64,000 bases of DNA, taken from JBGQOG01 sp052113705 (GTDB taxonomy: Bacteria > Pseudomonadota > Alphaproteobacteria > Rhodobacterales > Rhodobacteraceae). Each line of letters opens with the position of its first letter. The stretch's first letter is position 1. Shown one piece after another: positions 16,718 to 25,763 of the stretch. The position numbers and the translations under genes are program-made. The stretch is from contig NZ_JBGQOG010000011.1 of assembly GCF_052113705.1 (NCBI RefSeq), positions 69,154 to 133,153 on the forward strand. The letters run 5' to 3'. A model generated the notes under the pieces. The model saw only the letters and a program-made list of their open reading frames with translations, was not told where the DNA came from and searched no databases.

Positions 16718-17647
16718 CTAGGCCCCCGCGCTCCAGATCCGTTCCAGCGTTTCACGCGCCAGTGCCAGCGCGGGCTCTGTCTGTCGGCTCTGCAACATCA
16801 CGAAATTCAGCGAGGTTTGCAGGCGCAGATCCTCGGCCACGCCCAGCCCGTGGTTGTGCCGTTCCTGCAGTGCCACCGCCTCGCGGCAGAGGCTCAGCCC
16901 CAGACCAGAGCGCACCATCGCCAGCATCGACGCCTCCTGATCGACCCGCGCCACCACATTCTGCCGCACCCCGAGGCCCTGAAACAGCGGCGTCAGCAGG
17001 CGGTTGTGCACCGATTGCGGTGGCGTGCCGATCCAGGGCAGGGCGGCGACCTCGGCCCAGCCCTTGCCGCTCAGCAGCCCCGCCATCTGCGGCGGCGCGA
17101 TGACGCGGTAGGTCAGCGGCGTCAGGCGGAGGGCCTGGAAGGCGCTGTCTTGCGCCTCGCCCGGGCGGGCCGGGTCCATCTGACGGAGGTCGCCGAGATA
17201 AAAGCCCGCATCCAGCTCATCGCGGATCAACGCCTCGGGGATCTCGCCGCTGACGCCGTGGCGCAGCTCTGTCTCCAGCTGCGCGCCGCTTTCCAACAGG
17301 CCCCGCAACAGCGCACCGAGCCGGGTGAACTCGGGGTCGATGATCGTGCCGATCCGCAGCCGGCCCGTCACCTGATGCTGCAGCTGCCGCGCGGTCTGGC
17401 GCAGATCGACAAAGGAGGCGAGCACCTGTTCGGCCTTGGCCGCCAACAGCGCCCCCTGCGGCGTCAGCGTCATCCCTGAGGCGTTGCGCTGAAAGAGCTG
17501 CACGCCCAGATCCTCGGCCAGACGTTTGAGTTGCAGGCTGACCGCAGGCTGGGTCAGATGCAGGGCCGCCGCCGCACGGGTGACATTCCCCTCGCGCGCG
17601 ACGGTGAGAAAGGATCGTAAAAGGCGGGGGTCATTCCAGCTGCTCAT
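16718..17647 (-). CDS. LysR family transcriptional regulator
   Basis: A 309-residue LTTR. The N-terminal winged helix is clear (LLRSFLTVAREGNVTRAAAA, then HLTQPAVSLQLKRLAEDLGV), and an effector-binding domain follows from about residue 90 (GRLRIGTIIDPEFTRLGALL). It is divergently transcribed from a GMC oxidoreductase, the normal arrangement for a LysR regulator and its target. A perfect 7-3-7 palindrome overlaps its start codon, suggesting autoregulation. The effector is unknown. Confidence 0.93.
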   Translation of the reverse strand: MSSWNDPRLLRSFLTVAREGNVTRAAAALHLTQPAVSLQLKRLAEDLGVQLFQRNASGMTLTPQGALLAAKAEQVLASFVDLRQTARQLQHQVTGRLRIGTIIDPEFTRLGALLRGLLESGAQLETELRHGVSGEIPEALIRDELDAGFYLGDLRQMDPARPGEAQDSAFQALRLTPLTYRVIAPPQMAGLLSGKGWAEVAALPWIGTPPQSVHNRLLTPLFQGLGVRQNVVARVDQEASMLAMVRSGLGLSLCREAVALQERHNHGLGVAEDLRLQTSLNFVMLQSRQTEPALALARETLERIWSAGA

Positions 17648-17663
17648 ATAAATATCATTTATA
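17647..17663. promoter_or_regulatory. 17-bp palindrome, candidate LysR binding site
   Basis: TATAAAT, three bases, ATTTATA: perfect arms in an otherwise GC-rich sequence. It begins at the first base of the LysR start codon and contains the T-N11-A pattern of LysR boxes. Binding here would block transcription of the regulator itself; activation of the divergent GMC gene would need additional sites nearer its promoter. Confidence 0.5.
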
Positions 17664-17821
17664 ATGCCTCGCGTCTCTTGTCATTGGATTTTCACTGCGG
17701 CGGCAGATTAGAACCAAAGCAGCGTCCGAAAGGGCGGGGGATGCCGATTATTGGCGCCCCGGGGTTATAATGATACCTGCGCAGCAATGCCTGCGGCGGG
17801 GCCGGAGCGGGAGGGATGGCG

Positions 17822-19474
17822 ATGACGGGTGACGAGAGTTTTGACTATATCGTGGTGGGCGCGGGCTCGGCGGGATGCCTTCTGGCCAACCGTCTCAGCC
17901 GCAATCCGGCGCATCGCGTGCTGCTGATCGAAGCGGGGCGCAAGGACAATTACCCCTGGATCCACGTCCCGGTCGGCTATCTTTACTGCATCGGCAATCC
18001 GCGCACCGACTGGCTGTTTGAGACCGAGGCCGAGGCCGGGCTGAACGGCCGCCGTCTGCGCTATCCGCGCGGCAAGGCGCTGGGAGGCTGCTCGTCGATC
18101 AATGGCATGATCTACATGCGCGGGCAGGCGCGCGACTATGACGGTTGGGCCGCGCTGACCGGCGATCCGGCCTGGAACTGGGAAAACAGCCTGCCGGATT
18201 TCAAGGCGCATGAGGACCATTATCGTCTGGATGCGGGCATGCCGAAGGATGCCGATTTTGCGGCGCTGCACGGGCATGGCGGCGAATGGCGGGTCGAAAA
18301 GCAGCGGTTGAAATGGGATGTTCTGGAGGCCTTTGCCGCCGCCGCCACGCAAAACGGCGTGCCGCCAAGCCGCGATTTCAACACCGGCTGCAACGAGGGT
18401 GTTGGCTATTTTGATGTGAATCAGCGGTCGGGCTGGCGCTGGAACACTTCCAAGGCGTTCTTGCGGCCGATCCGCCACCGCCGCAATCTGACGGTCTGGA
18501 CCGAGAGCCATGTCAAACGCCTCCAGCTGGCGCGGGATGCGGCGGGCGCCTTGCGCTGCACCGGGGTGGAGGTGCAGCAGGGCGGCGTCATCCGCCGTCC
18601 GGTGGCGCGGCGCGAAGTGGTGCTGTCGGCGGGGGCCATCGGTTCGCCGCAGATCCTGCAGCTTTCGGGCATCGGCCCGGCGGCGCTCATGCAGCGGCAC
18701 GGGATCACGGTGGAGCAGGACCTGCCGGGGGTGGGCGAAAACCTGCAGGACCATTTGCAGATCCGGGCGGTTTTCAAGGTGAAAGGGGCCAAGACGCTGA
18801 ACACTTTGGCCAATTCGGTTCTGGGGCGCGCCCGGATCGGGCTGGAATATGTTCTCACCCGGTCGGGTCCGATGAGCATGGCGCCCTCGCAGCTGGGGGC
18901 CTTTACCCGCTCTGACCCGTCGCAACCGCATCCCAATCTGGAATATCACGTGCAGCCGCTCAGCCTTGATGCCTTTGGCGAGCCGTTGCACCGGGTGCCC
19001 GCCTTTACCGCCAGTGTGTGCAACCTCAACCCCACCAGCCGGGGCCGGGTGCAGATCCGCTCCGCCGAAAGCCGGGACGCGCCCGCCATTGCGCCGCATT
19101 ATCTGAGCACCGAGGCCGACCGTCAGATCGCCGCGGACAGCATCCGGCAGGTGCGCGCGATCGTGGCACAGCCCGCGCTTGCCCATTATCAGCCCGAGGA
19201 ATGGAAGCCGGGCGTCGCCTATCAAAGCGATGCGGAGCTGGCCCGCTTGGCGGGCGATATTGCGAGCACGATCTTTCACCCGGTCGGCACCACCAAGATG
19301 GGGGCGCAGGATGATCCATTGGCGGTGGTCGACAGCCGCCTGCGTCTGCGCGGGGTGGCCGGGCTGCGGGTGGTGGATGCCGGGGTGATGCCGACCATCA
19401 CCAGCGGCAACACCAATGCGCCGACGCTGATGATTGCGGAAAAAGCCGCAGGGTTCATTCTGTCCGAGACCTGA
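17822..19474 (+). CDS. GMC family FAD-dependent oxidoreductase (choline dehydrogenase-like)
   Basis: The protein is 550 residues from the ATG at 17822, or 552 from the ATG at 17816; the GGGAGG at 17809-17814 is 7 nt from the former but only 1 nt from the latter. It has the FAD dinucleotide motif DYIVVGAGSAGCLLANRLS, GMC signature 1 (GKALGGCSSINGMIYMRGQ), signature 2 (SAGAIGSPQILQLSGIGP), and the C-terminal active-site region STIFHPVGTTKMG and GNTNAPTLMIAEKAA. GMC enzymes oxidise alcohols; choline, polyethylene-glycol and other primary alcohols are known substrates. There is no betaine aldehyde dehydrogenase partner here, so choline is not favoured. It is probably controlled by the divergent LysR. 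Confidence 0.92.
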   Translation: MTGDESFDYIVVGAGSAGCLLANRLSRNPAHRVLLIEAGRKDNYPWIHVPVGYLYCIGNPRTDWLFETEAEAGLNGRRLRYPRGKALGGCSSINGMIYMRGQARDYDGWAALTGDPAWNWENSLPDFKAHEDHYRLDAGMPKDADFAALHGHGGEWRVEKQRLKWDVLEAFAAAATQNGVPPSRDFNTGCNEGVGYFDVNQRSGWRWNTSKAFLRPIRHRRNLTVWTESHVKRLQLARDAAGALRCTGVEVQQGGVIRRPVARREVVLSAGAIGSPQILQLSGIGPAALMQRHGITVEQDLPGVGENLQDHLQIRAVFKVKGAKTLNTLANSVLGRARIGLEYVLTRSGPMSMAPSQLGAFTRSDPSQPHPNLEYHVQPLSLDAFGEPLHRVPAFTASVCNLNPTSRGRVQIRSAESRDAPAIAPHYLSTEADRQIAADSIRQVRAIVAQPALAHYQPEEWKPGVAYQSDAELARLAGDIASTIFHPVGTTKMGAQDDPLAVVDSRLRLRGVAGLRVVDAGVMPTITSGNTNAPTLMIAEKAAGFILSET

Positions 19475-20365
19475 GCCATGATTGCGCTGGCCCGGATCTG
19501 AGGTTGATCGCGGTACCCGCCCGTCGCATCACCCGCCCGCCGCTCTATCGCTCCGTCGCATCGTAGCTCCGGTGCCCGGGGCAAAGCCGCGTGGCATCAC
19601 GATGATTGTGGGGCGGGCTCCGCGCGCCCTCCGCGCATGCCAAACCTGCGCGATGTGCGGCCAGCCCGCATCGTGCTGGTCTTTGGCGCAACGATCTGCT
19701 TGTGGCCGTGCTGAGCGCTCGGGGAGAAACCGAAGTCCCTCCGCCCGCGCTCAGCGCCGCCATTCTGCCCGCCCACGCGGGTCATCGCGCGCCGTGTTGC
19801 AGGCAAGCTGTTGTTTTCCTTGTGGAGGACATGCAGTGCGGTGCCGATGGGGTGAGCAACGCGCCGCCATATCGCGCGGGCACTTGTCGGGGATATTGCC
19901 TCCCTCGGGCGCAGCTGACGCGGGAATGCGCGGCTGCGGTGTGTCCGGGCTTTCTGCCGTTTGAAATGCCGCCGAACTGCGCGTTGCGACGGTGCAGTCC
20001 GCTTTGCTGCCAGCGAATTAAACGCCGGGCCGGAGCCTGGTCTGGCGGCTGCGGAAGAGCGGTTTCTCGTGGCGTGCGGCGTGCCAAACCTGCTGTCGAT
20101 GGCGCATGACAGGGTCGTCATGGCGCAGATGCCGTCTCCTGTCGCCGACGGGTGCCCGGCTGTACGGTGGGGCCGGGGGTCGACGCTTGGTGTCCGGCAG
20201 GCGGAAAGTTGGCGCGGATGGGCTGCGCCGCCCCCGTCCCTGCCGTTAGACAGAGTTCAGGAACACGCCGCGCCGATGTGGAGGTCGGGCCGCGGTGACG
20301 GTTGAACTGATGACGACTTTCCCGGCCGGGGCGGGGGATGTCTGCGCTTGGGGAGGGCGCCGCCG
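19475..20365 (+). other. 891-bp intergenic region without recognisable genes
   Basis: Between the GMC gene and the TRAP genes, overlapping frames are open on both strands but none has a plausible start with ribosome binding site and a recognisable domain. The word TGCCAAACCTGC appears twice (around 19638 and 20079). The stretch may hold decayed sequence plus the promoter of the TRAP operon near its right end; I cannot identify any parent gene. Confidence 0.5.
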
Positions 20366-20845
20366 ATGTCTCGCAGATCGAGCCCAATCATATCCGTTGC
20401 CTTGTTGAGTGCTGCGTCCGGCTGCTTTTTGTTCGGCGCGGCTGTCACCGTCTGCGATGTGCTGCTGCGCGGCCTCGCGGGGCGCAACGTCCCTGCGGCG
20501 ATCGAAACCACCTCCTTTGCCATCGGGCTGGGGGCGCTTTTGTCCATGCCGGTCTGCTACGCCCTGCGGAGCCATGTCACGGCAAAACTGCTGTCCGAAC
20601 TGATGCCCAACCGTTTTGGCCGCCCGTTGGGGCGGCTGGGCGCTGTGGCCTCGGTGGTCTTTGCCGCGATGATGCTGGGGATCGTCGGGCAGAACACCCT
20701 GTCGAAGATCAACTCACCGGAAACCTCGCGCGATCTGGGGCTGCCGATGCCGATGCTGCTTGGGGTGATCTCTGCCACGCTGCTGGCGGCGCTGATCGCG
20801 GCTTTGGTGGGCCTCTGGCTCGAATATCGCAAGGCGGGGGCATAA
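20366..20845 (+). CDS. TRAP transporter small permease (DctQ)
   Basis: The 159-residue protein has four predicted transmembrane segments and the DctQ pattern (AAVTVCDVLLRG near residues 25-36, a central charged loop, and a C-terminal helix ending LWLEYRKAGA). The ATG at 20366 has a GGGAGGG about 8 nt upstream; a TTG at 20348 would place that site inside the gene. It forms the membrane complex with the DctM subunit, whose gene starts 1 nt after its stop. Within the complex DctQ is thought to support the large subunit. Confidence 0.85.
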   Translation: MSRRSSPIISVALLSAASGCFLFGAAVTVCDVLLRGLAGRNVPAAIETTSFAIGLGALLSMPVCYALRSHVTAKLLSELMPNRFGRPLGRLGAVASVVFAAMMLGIVGQNTLSKINSPETSRDLGLPMPMLLGVISATLLAALIAALVGLWLEYRKAGA

Positions 20846-20846
20846 G

Positions 20847-22148
20847 ATGGATGGATTGCTGTTGGGCGGCACCGGCTTTGCCGTGGCCATCGTGATGATC
20901 TTTCTGGAAGTGCCGGTCGCCGTGGCGCTGGGGCTGGTGGGTGTGCTTGGCACCGGGCTGATCATCGGCACCGGCGGCGCGATGGCGGTGGGGGCGACCA
21001 CGGTCTGGGACAGCATCACCAATTACACCCTGACGATGCTGCCCCTCTTCGTGCTGATGGGCAATCTGGCGGCGCAAAGCGGCCTGTCAGCGCGGCTTTA
21101 TCAATCCATGGCGGTACTGATCGGGCACCGGCGCGGCGGGCTGGCGCTGGCCACCATCGGCGCATCGGCGGGCTTTGGGATGATCTCGGGCTCTTCGCTC
21201 GCCACCACCGCAACCATGGGACGCATCGCCCTGCCCGAGATGCAGGCGGCGGGCTATTCCCGCGCCCTTTCGGCGGGATCGGTCGCGGCGGGGGGCACCT
21301 TGGGCATTCTGATCCCGCCCTCAACCGTGCTGGTGATCTATGCTTTCATCGCCGAGCAGTCCATTCGCGAGCTGCTGCTGGCCACCGCCGGGCCGATCGT
21401 GCTGGCCGTCACGCTTTATTGTCTGGCGATCTGGGTGCCGCTTTGGGCCGGATGGTCGAAGGCACCCGAGCGGGCGCGGGCTATGGGGGCCGAGCGGATC
21501 GCGGCGATCCGGGAGCTTGTGCCGCCATTGGGCATTTTCGGGCTGATCATGGGCGGGCTCTATTCCGGGCTGTTCACCGCGAATGAAACCGCGGCGATCG
21601 GGGCGACGGTGGTGCTCTTGTACGGCATCCTCGCCCGCCGCCTGTCCTGGGAGGGTTTCTTCGACGCGGCAATGGACACGGCGCTGACCTGTGGCGCGCT
21701 TTATCTGGTGCTGATCGGCGCCAATCTCTTCAACTTCTTCCTCGCCCTCTCGGGGCTGCCGTTTTCGCTGACCGGCCTTTTCGCGGGCCTCCTCGATCAG
21801 CCCTTGCTGGTGATCTTGCTGATGCTGGGCATCTATCTGGTTCTCGGCACCTTGATGGACTCGCTGGCAATGCTGCTGCTGACCGTGCCGCTCTTCGTGC
21901 CAATCGCGCAATCGGCGGGGATCGACCTCGTCTGGTTCGGGATCTTCGCGGTGATGGTGGTCGAGATGGGGCTGATCACGCCGCCGGTGGGGATGAACCT
22001 CTTCGTGCTGAAAACCACCAATCCCGAGATCGCGATGGTCGAGCTGTGGCGGGGTGTCATGCCCTTCGTGCTGGCCGATCTGATCCGCGTCGGGCTGATC
22101 ATCGCGCTGCCCGCCATCGTCACCTGGCTGCCGCATCACGCATTCTGA
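20847..22148 (+). CDS. TRAP transporter large permease (DctM)
   Basis: A 433-residue protein with about twelve hydrophobic segments and characteristic DctM motifs: LFVLMGNLAAQSGLSARLYQ, SAGFGMISGSSLATTATMG, AAGGTLGILIPPSTVLVIYA, GLFTANETAAIGATV and MGLITPPVGMNLFVLK. It is the ion-motive-force-driven transport subunit. With the dctQ gene upstream and the binding protein gene 26 nt downstream it makes a complete TRAP system. The aromatic ring-cleavage genes immediately downstream suggest an aromatic or related organic acid as substrate (inference). Confidence 0.95.
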   Translation: MDGLLLGGTGFAVAIVMIFLEVPVAVALGLVGVLGTGLIIGTGGAMAVGATTVWDSITNYTLTMLPLFVLMGNLAAQSGLSARLYQSMAVLIGHRRGGLALATIGASAGFGMISGSSLATTATMGRIALPEMQAAGYSRALSAGSVAAGGTLGILIPPSTVLVIYAFIAEQSIRELLLATAGPIVLAVTLYCLAIWVPLWAGWSKAPERARAMGAERIAAIRELVPPLGIFGLIMGGLYSGLFTANETAAIGATVVLLYGILARRLSWEGFFDAAMDTALTCGALYLVLIGANLFNFFLALSGLPFSLTGLFAGLLDQPLLVILLMLGIYLVLGTLMDSLAMLLLTVPLFVPIAQSAGIDLVWFGIFAVMVVEMGLITPPVGMNLFVLKTTNPEIAMVELWRGVMPFVLADLIRVGLIIALPAIVTWLPHHAF

Positions 22149-22174
22149 ATTCACGCTGAAATGGGAGGACTACC

Positions 22175-23179
22175 ATGTTGAAGTCACTGTTGAAGTCGGC
22201 CGCACTGGCGCTCGTGTTCACAGCCGCCGCCACAGCCGCGGGGGCGCGGGAGATGCGGGTGTCATCCTTTGAGCCGCAGCAGGGTTTTTACTCGGCCAAG
22301 GTGCTGCAGGTCTGGATTGATCAGGTCAACGCCAAGCTGTCGGATGCGGCGCGCTTCCGCCTTTATCCGGCGTCGATCCTCGGCGCGCCCCCGGCCCAGG
22401 CCGAACTGGTGAAGGCGGGCGTGGCCGATGTTGCGCTGGTGGTGCCGACCTATACGCCGGGCCTTTTCCCGATGACGGGGGTGGTGGAGGTGCCGGGGCT
22501 GGTGGAGACGTCGGTGCAGGGCGCGCATCTGCTGAACACGCTGGCCGAAGAAGGGGCATTGGCCGGTGAATATGCCGATTACAAGGTCATCGCGCTTTTC
22601 ACCACGCCGGGCTACCGGTTCCTGATGTCAGGGGATGGCGCGCGGGTGCCCGCGGATCTGGCGGGCAAGAAGCTGCGCACCCCCTCGCAGTTCGGCTCGG
22701 TCCTGTTTGAGCTGCTGGGTGCCTCGGGTGTGTCAATCCCGGCACCGCAAGTCTATGAAAACCTGGAGCGGGGGGTGGTGTCCGGGGCGGTCTGGGTGAT
22801 GGACGCCTATCGCACCTTCCGCCTGAACGAGGTGGCGCCTGTGGTCACCGATCTGCGTTTCACCGCCTCACCGATGGCTATTTTGATGAACCGCGCCGCC
22901 TATGACAGCCTGTCTGAGGCCGACCGCGCGGTGATTGATGCGGCCGCGGGCGCGGGCGCGGCCGATTGGATCGCGCAAGTGGTCGATGCTGCCGATGCCG
23001 AGATCGAGGCGCAGTTTCGGGCGGACCCCAAAGTAACCTTTATCGATCCCGACAGCGCCGAATTGCAGCTCTGGACCGATGCTTTGGCCGATGCACCGGC
23101 GAAATGGGTGGCGATGCAGGCCGATCCGGCGGCGGCCGGACGCCTGCTCGACCGCGCCCATGAGATCGCGAAGCCCTGA
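22175..23179 (+). CDS. TRAP transporter substrate-binding protein (DctP)
   Basis: The 334-residue periplasmic protein has a signal peptide ending near AAGARE and the DctP fold. Recognisable segments are YSAKVLQVWIDQVNAKLSD, the conserved DLAGKKLRTPSQFGSVLFEL around residues 155-175 with the arginine that pairs with a substrate carboxylate, and ERGVVSGAVWVMDAYRTF. A GGGAGG lies upstream of the ATG. Presence of the carboxylate-binding arginine region supports an organic acid ligand. A GC-rich hairpin follows the stop. Confidence 0.93.
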   Translation: MLKSLLKSAALALVFTAAATAAGAREMRVSSFEPQQGFYSAKVLQVWIDQVNAKLSDAARFRLYPASILGAPPAQAELVKAGVADVALVVPTYTPGLFPMTGVVEVPGLVETSVQGAHLLNTLAEEGALAGEYADYKVIALFTTPGYRFLMSGDGARVPADLAGKKLRTPSQFGSVLFELLGASGVSIPAPQVYENLERGVVSGAVWVMDAYRTFRLNEVAPVVTDLRFTASPMAILMNRAAYDSLSEADRAVIDAAAGAGAADWIAQVVDAADAEIEAQFRADPKVTFIDPDSAELQLWTDALADAPAKWVAMQADPAAAGRLLDRAHEIAKP

Positions 23180-23188
23180 CGCGCGCCG

Positions 23189-23206
23189 GCGCGCCTGCGG
23201 GCGCGC
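23189..23206 (+). terminator. GC hairpin after the TRAP binding-protein gene
   Basis: GCGCGCC and GGCGCGC surround a 4-base loop directly after the dctP stop, 75 bp before the dioxygenase gene. There is no T-run, so it may stabilise message ends or partly terminate rather than stop transcription fully. Confidence 0.4.
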
Positions 23207-23280
23207 AAACACCCCGCCCCCTCCGGCACCGCGATGGGTGTCAGGACGGGGCCCACCGAATTCAACCGACGGAGGTAACC

Positions 23281-24261
23281 ATGGCAATCATTGCACTGGG
23301 CTATCTTGGCGTGCGGTCCGACAGGCTGGATGACTGGTCGGATTTCGCGGGCAAGTTGCTGGGAATGCAGAAAATAGACCGCGGCGGTAAAGCGCTTGCC
23401 TTTCGCATGGACGATCAGGCGCAGCGGTTTCTGGTGTCGGATGAGCCGGGTGAAACCCTTGCCTTTCTCGGCTTTGAAGTGGCGGAACGGGGGGATCTCG
23501 CGCAATACGCCGCCCGCCTCGATGCGGCGGGGGTGCGGGTGCAGATCGGCAGTGCCGCGCTGGCGGACCGGCGCTTTGTCGGCGATCTGATCTGGTTCGA
23601 GGATCCGATGGGCAACCGGGTGGAACTGTTCCACGCCCCGATGATCGCCACCGATCCCTTTGTGCCGGGCCGCCCGATTGATGGCTTTGTCACCGGGCCG
23701 CTCGGGATGGGCCATGCGGTGCTGCATGTGCGCGACATCGACGTGATGATGCCCTTTTACCGCGATCTGCTGGATTTCCGGGTGTCGGATTATGGCCTCA
23801 CCCCCTATGGCCTGTACTTCTTCCACCTGAACGACCGGCACCATTCCTTTGCGATGGTCGGCTCGGGGCAGGAGGGGTTCCATCATTTCATGGTGGAATA
23901 TCAAAACCTTGATGATGTGGGGCAGGGGCTTGACCTCGCGCAGCTCGGCGAGGGGCAACTGGCCTATACCCTCGGGCGTCACACCAATGACTACATGACC
24001 AGCTTTTACGCCCACAGCCCCTCCGGGTTCTTTGTCGAGAATGGCTGGGGGGGGCGGCTGATCGATCCCGATCAATGGGAGCCGCATGAAACCCATGACG
24101 GGCCGAGCTTTTGGGGCCACGAGCGGCTCTATCTGACCGAAGAGGGCGGGCGCAAACGCCTGCGCGACATGCGCCTTCAGGCGGCGGCCCGGGGGCGGCG
24201 GGCACCACCGGTGGCGGAATGCCCCTGGCTGTTCGGTGAACTTGCGAAACAACGGGGATGA
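23281..24261 (+). CDS. Extradiol ring-cleavage dioxygenase (VOC superfamily, BphC-like)
   Basis: This 326-residue two-domain vicinal-oxygen-chelate protein keeps the full BphC-type active site: metal ligands H145 (GHAVLHV), H202 (FHHFMVE) and E253 (FVENGWG), plus the second-sphere residues H188, H234 (GRHTND) and Y243, all spaced as in biphenyl-2,3-diol dioxygenase with an offset of about seven. It should cleave a catechol next to one hydroxyl using Fe(II) and O2. A GGAGG precedes the ATG. The gene overlaps the flavin hydroxylase by 4 nt, and an FAH-type hydrolase follows. Together these make a hydroxylation, meta-cleavage and hydrolysis route. The exact catechol is not determinable. Confidence 0.92.
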   Translation: MAIIALGYLGVRSDRLDDWSDFAGKLLGMQKIDRGGKALAFRMDDQAQRFLVSDEPGETLAFLGFEVAERGDLAQYAARLDAAGVRVQIGSAALADRRFVGDLIWFEDPMGNRVELFHAPMIATDPFVPGRPIDGFVTGPLGMGHAVLHVRDIDVMMPFYRDLLDFRVSDYGLTPYGLYFFHLNDRHHSFAMVGSGQEGFHHFMVEYQNLDDVGQGLDLAQLGEGQLAYTLGRHTNDYMTSFYAHSPSGFFVENGWGGRLIDPDQWEPHETHDGPSFWGHERLYLTEEGGRKRLRDMRLQAAARGRRAPPVAECPWLFGELAKQRG

Positions 24262-25760
24262 TCATGGAAGAATTCGATGTCGCCATCGTCGGTTACGGCC
24301 CGGCGGGCGCCACGCTTGCGCATCTGTTGGCGCAATGCGGGCTGAAAACCCTGGTGCTGGAGCGGGAAACCGCGGCCTATCACCTGCCGCGCGCGGTGCA
24401 TTTTGATGCAGAGGTGATGCGGGTGTTCCAATGGATCGGCATTGCGGAGGCGATGGAGCCGCAGACCGCGCGGCATCCGGGGATGCGCTTTGTCGACGGC
24501 GCGGGCAAGCTGCTGCTGGATTGGCCCCGGCCGCAGGGTGTGGGGCCGCAGGGCTGGCGGGCGAACTACCGTTTTCACCAGCCTGATCTGGAAAAGCTGT
24601 TGCGCGACACGTTGCAGGCGCGGCCCGAGGTGACGGTGCGCACCCGCTGTGACGTCTTCTTTGTTGAGGATCAGGGCGCGCAGGTTGAGCTGCGCTATGA
24701 AGACATGAGCTGTGGCCAGATCCGCCGGATTGCCGCGAAATATGTCGTGGGCTGTGACGGCGCCCGCTCGCTGATCCGCCGCTACATTGATACCGGCATG
24801 GAGGATTACGGCTTTCATGAACGCTGGCTGGTGGTCGATGTCATCCTGAACAAGGACAAACCCGAACTCGGCGATCACTCGATCCAATATTGCGTGCCCG
24901 AACGGCCGATGACCTATGTGCGCGGCCCGGGCCTGCGGCGGCGCTGGGAAATCACCCTGCGCCCCGATGAGGACAGTGCCGGGATCGCCCGGCCCGAACG
25001 GGTGTGGGAGCTGCTCTCTGACTGGCTTTCGCCCGGGGAAGCGGCGCTGGAGCGCACGGCGGTCTATGTCTTTCACTCGCTGGTGGCCCATGACTGGCGC
25101 CGGGGGCGCCTGATCCTCGCGGGCGATGCCTGTCACCAGACGCCGCCTTTCATGGGACAGGGCATGTGCGCGGGCATCCGCGATGTGGCCAATCTCTATT
25201 GGAAACTGGCGCTGATCTGTCAGGGCAAGGTCACCGATGCCGCCGCCGAGGCGCTGCTGGACAGCTATGAGAGCGAGCGTAAACCGAATGCCCGTGAATA
25301 TATCCAGACGGCGGTGCGTCTGGGCGGGCTGATCAATACCTGCGGCACTGAAACCGCCCTGCGTGCGGCGCTGCCCGGCCGTGACGGCACTGCGCGCATG
25401 CAATCCATCGCGCCGCCGCTGGGGCCGGGGCTGGGGCAGGGCGCGGGCGCAGGGCGTCTTTTCGGGCAGCCACGCCTTGCCGATGGCACCTTGATGGATG
25501 CGGCTTTTCCCCATCAATGGGTGGTGGTGGCCGAGGCCGCACTGGCCGCGGCGGTGGTCCTGCCGGACGGGGTCGCCCTGCTGACCCCCGCCACCGCACC
25601 CGATGCGGCAGAGCATCTTGCCAGTCTTGCGACCCGCGCGGTGGTGCTGCGTCCCGACCGGCATACCTTCGGGGCTGCCGACACCCCCGAAGAGCTGCAG
25701 GCGCTTGTGGCGCTGATCCTTCCCAACCCAATTCCCCTTTCTGAACCGGAGATGGTCTGA
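24258..25760 (+). CDS. FAD-dependent aromatic hydroxylase (MhpA/PheA type)
   Basis: The 500-residue flavoprotein monooxygenase has the Rossmann motif VAIVGYGPAGATLAHLLAQ (about 8-26), the DG motif region YVVGCDGARSLIRR, and the second FAD motif LAGDACHQTPPFMGQGMCAG (about 292-311). The closest described relatives are 3-(3-hydroxyphenyl)propionate hydroxylases and similar phenolic hydroxylases, which add an ortho hydroxyl to make a catechol using NAD(P)H and O2. The C-terminal thioredoxin-like domain is short. The start may be 24258 (ATGA overlap with the dioxygenase) or 24264. Its product is presumably the substrate of the dioxygenase. Confidence 0.9.
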   Translation: MIMEEFDVAIVGYGPAGATLAHLLAQCGLKTLVLERETAAYHLPRAVHFDAEVMRVFQWIGIAEAMEPQTARHPGMRFVDGAGKLLLDWPRPQGVGPQGWRANYRFHQPDLEKLLRDTLQARPEVTVRTRCDVFFVEDQGAQVELRYEDMSCGQIRRIAAKYVVGCDGARSLIRRYIDTGMEDYGFHERWLVVDVILNKDKPELGDHSIQYCVPERPMTYVRGPGLRRRWEITLRPDEDSAGIARPERVWELLSDWLSPGEAALERTAVYVFHSLVAHDWRRGRLILAGDACHQTPPFMGQGMCAGIRDVANLYWKLALICQGKVTDAAAEALLDSYESERKPNAREYIQTAVRLGGLINTCGTETALRAALPGRDGTARMQSIAPPLGPGLGQGAGAGRLFGQPRLADGTLMDAAFPHQWVVVAEAALAAAVVLPDGVALLTPATAPDAAEHLASLATRAVVLRPDRHTFGAADTPEELQALVALILPNPIPLSEPEMV

Positions 25761-25763
25761 CCC

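Noticed and set aside
19961..20305. 114-codon frame upstream of the TRAP genes
   Set aside because: No recognisable domain or ribosome binding site; competing frames on both strands are of similar length.
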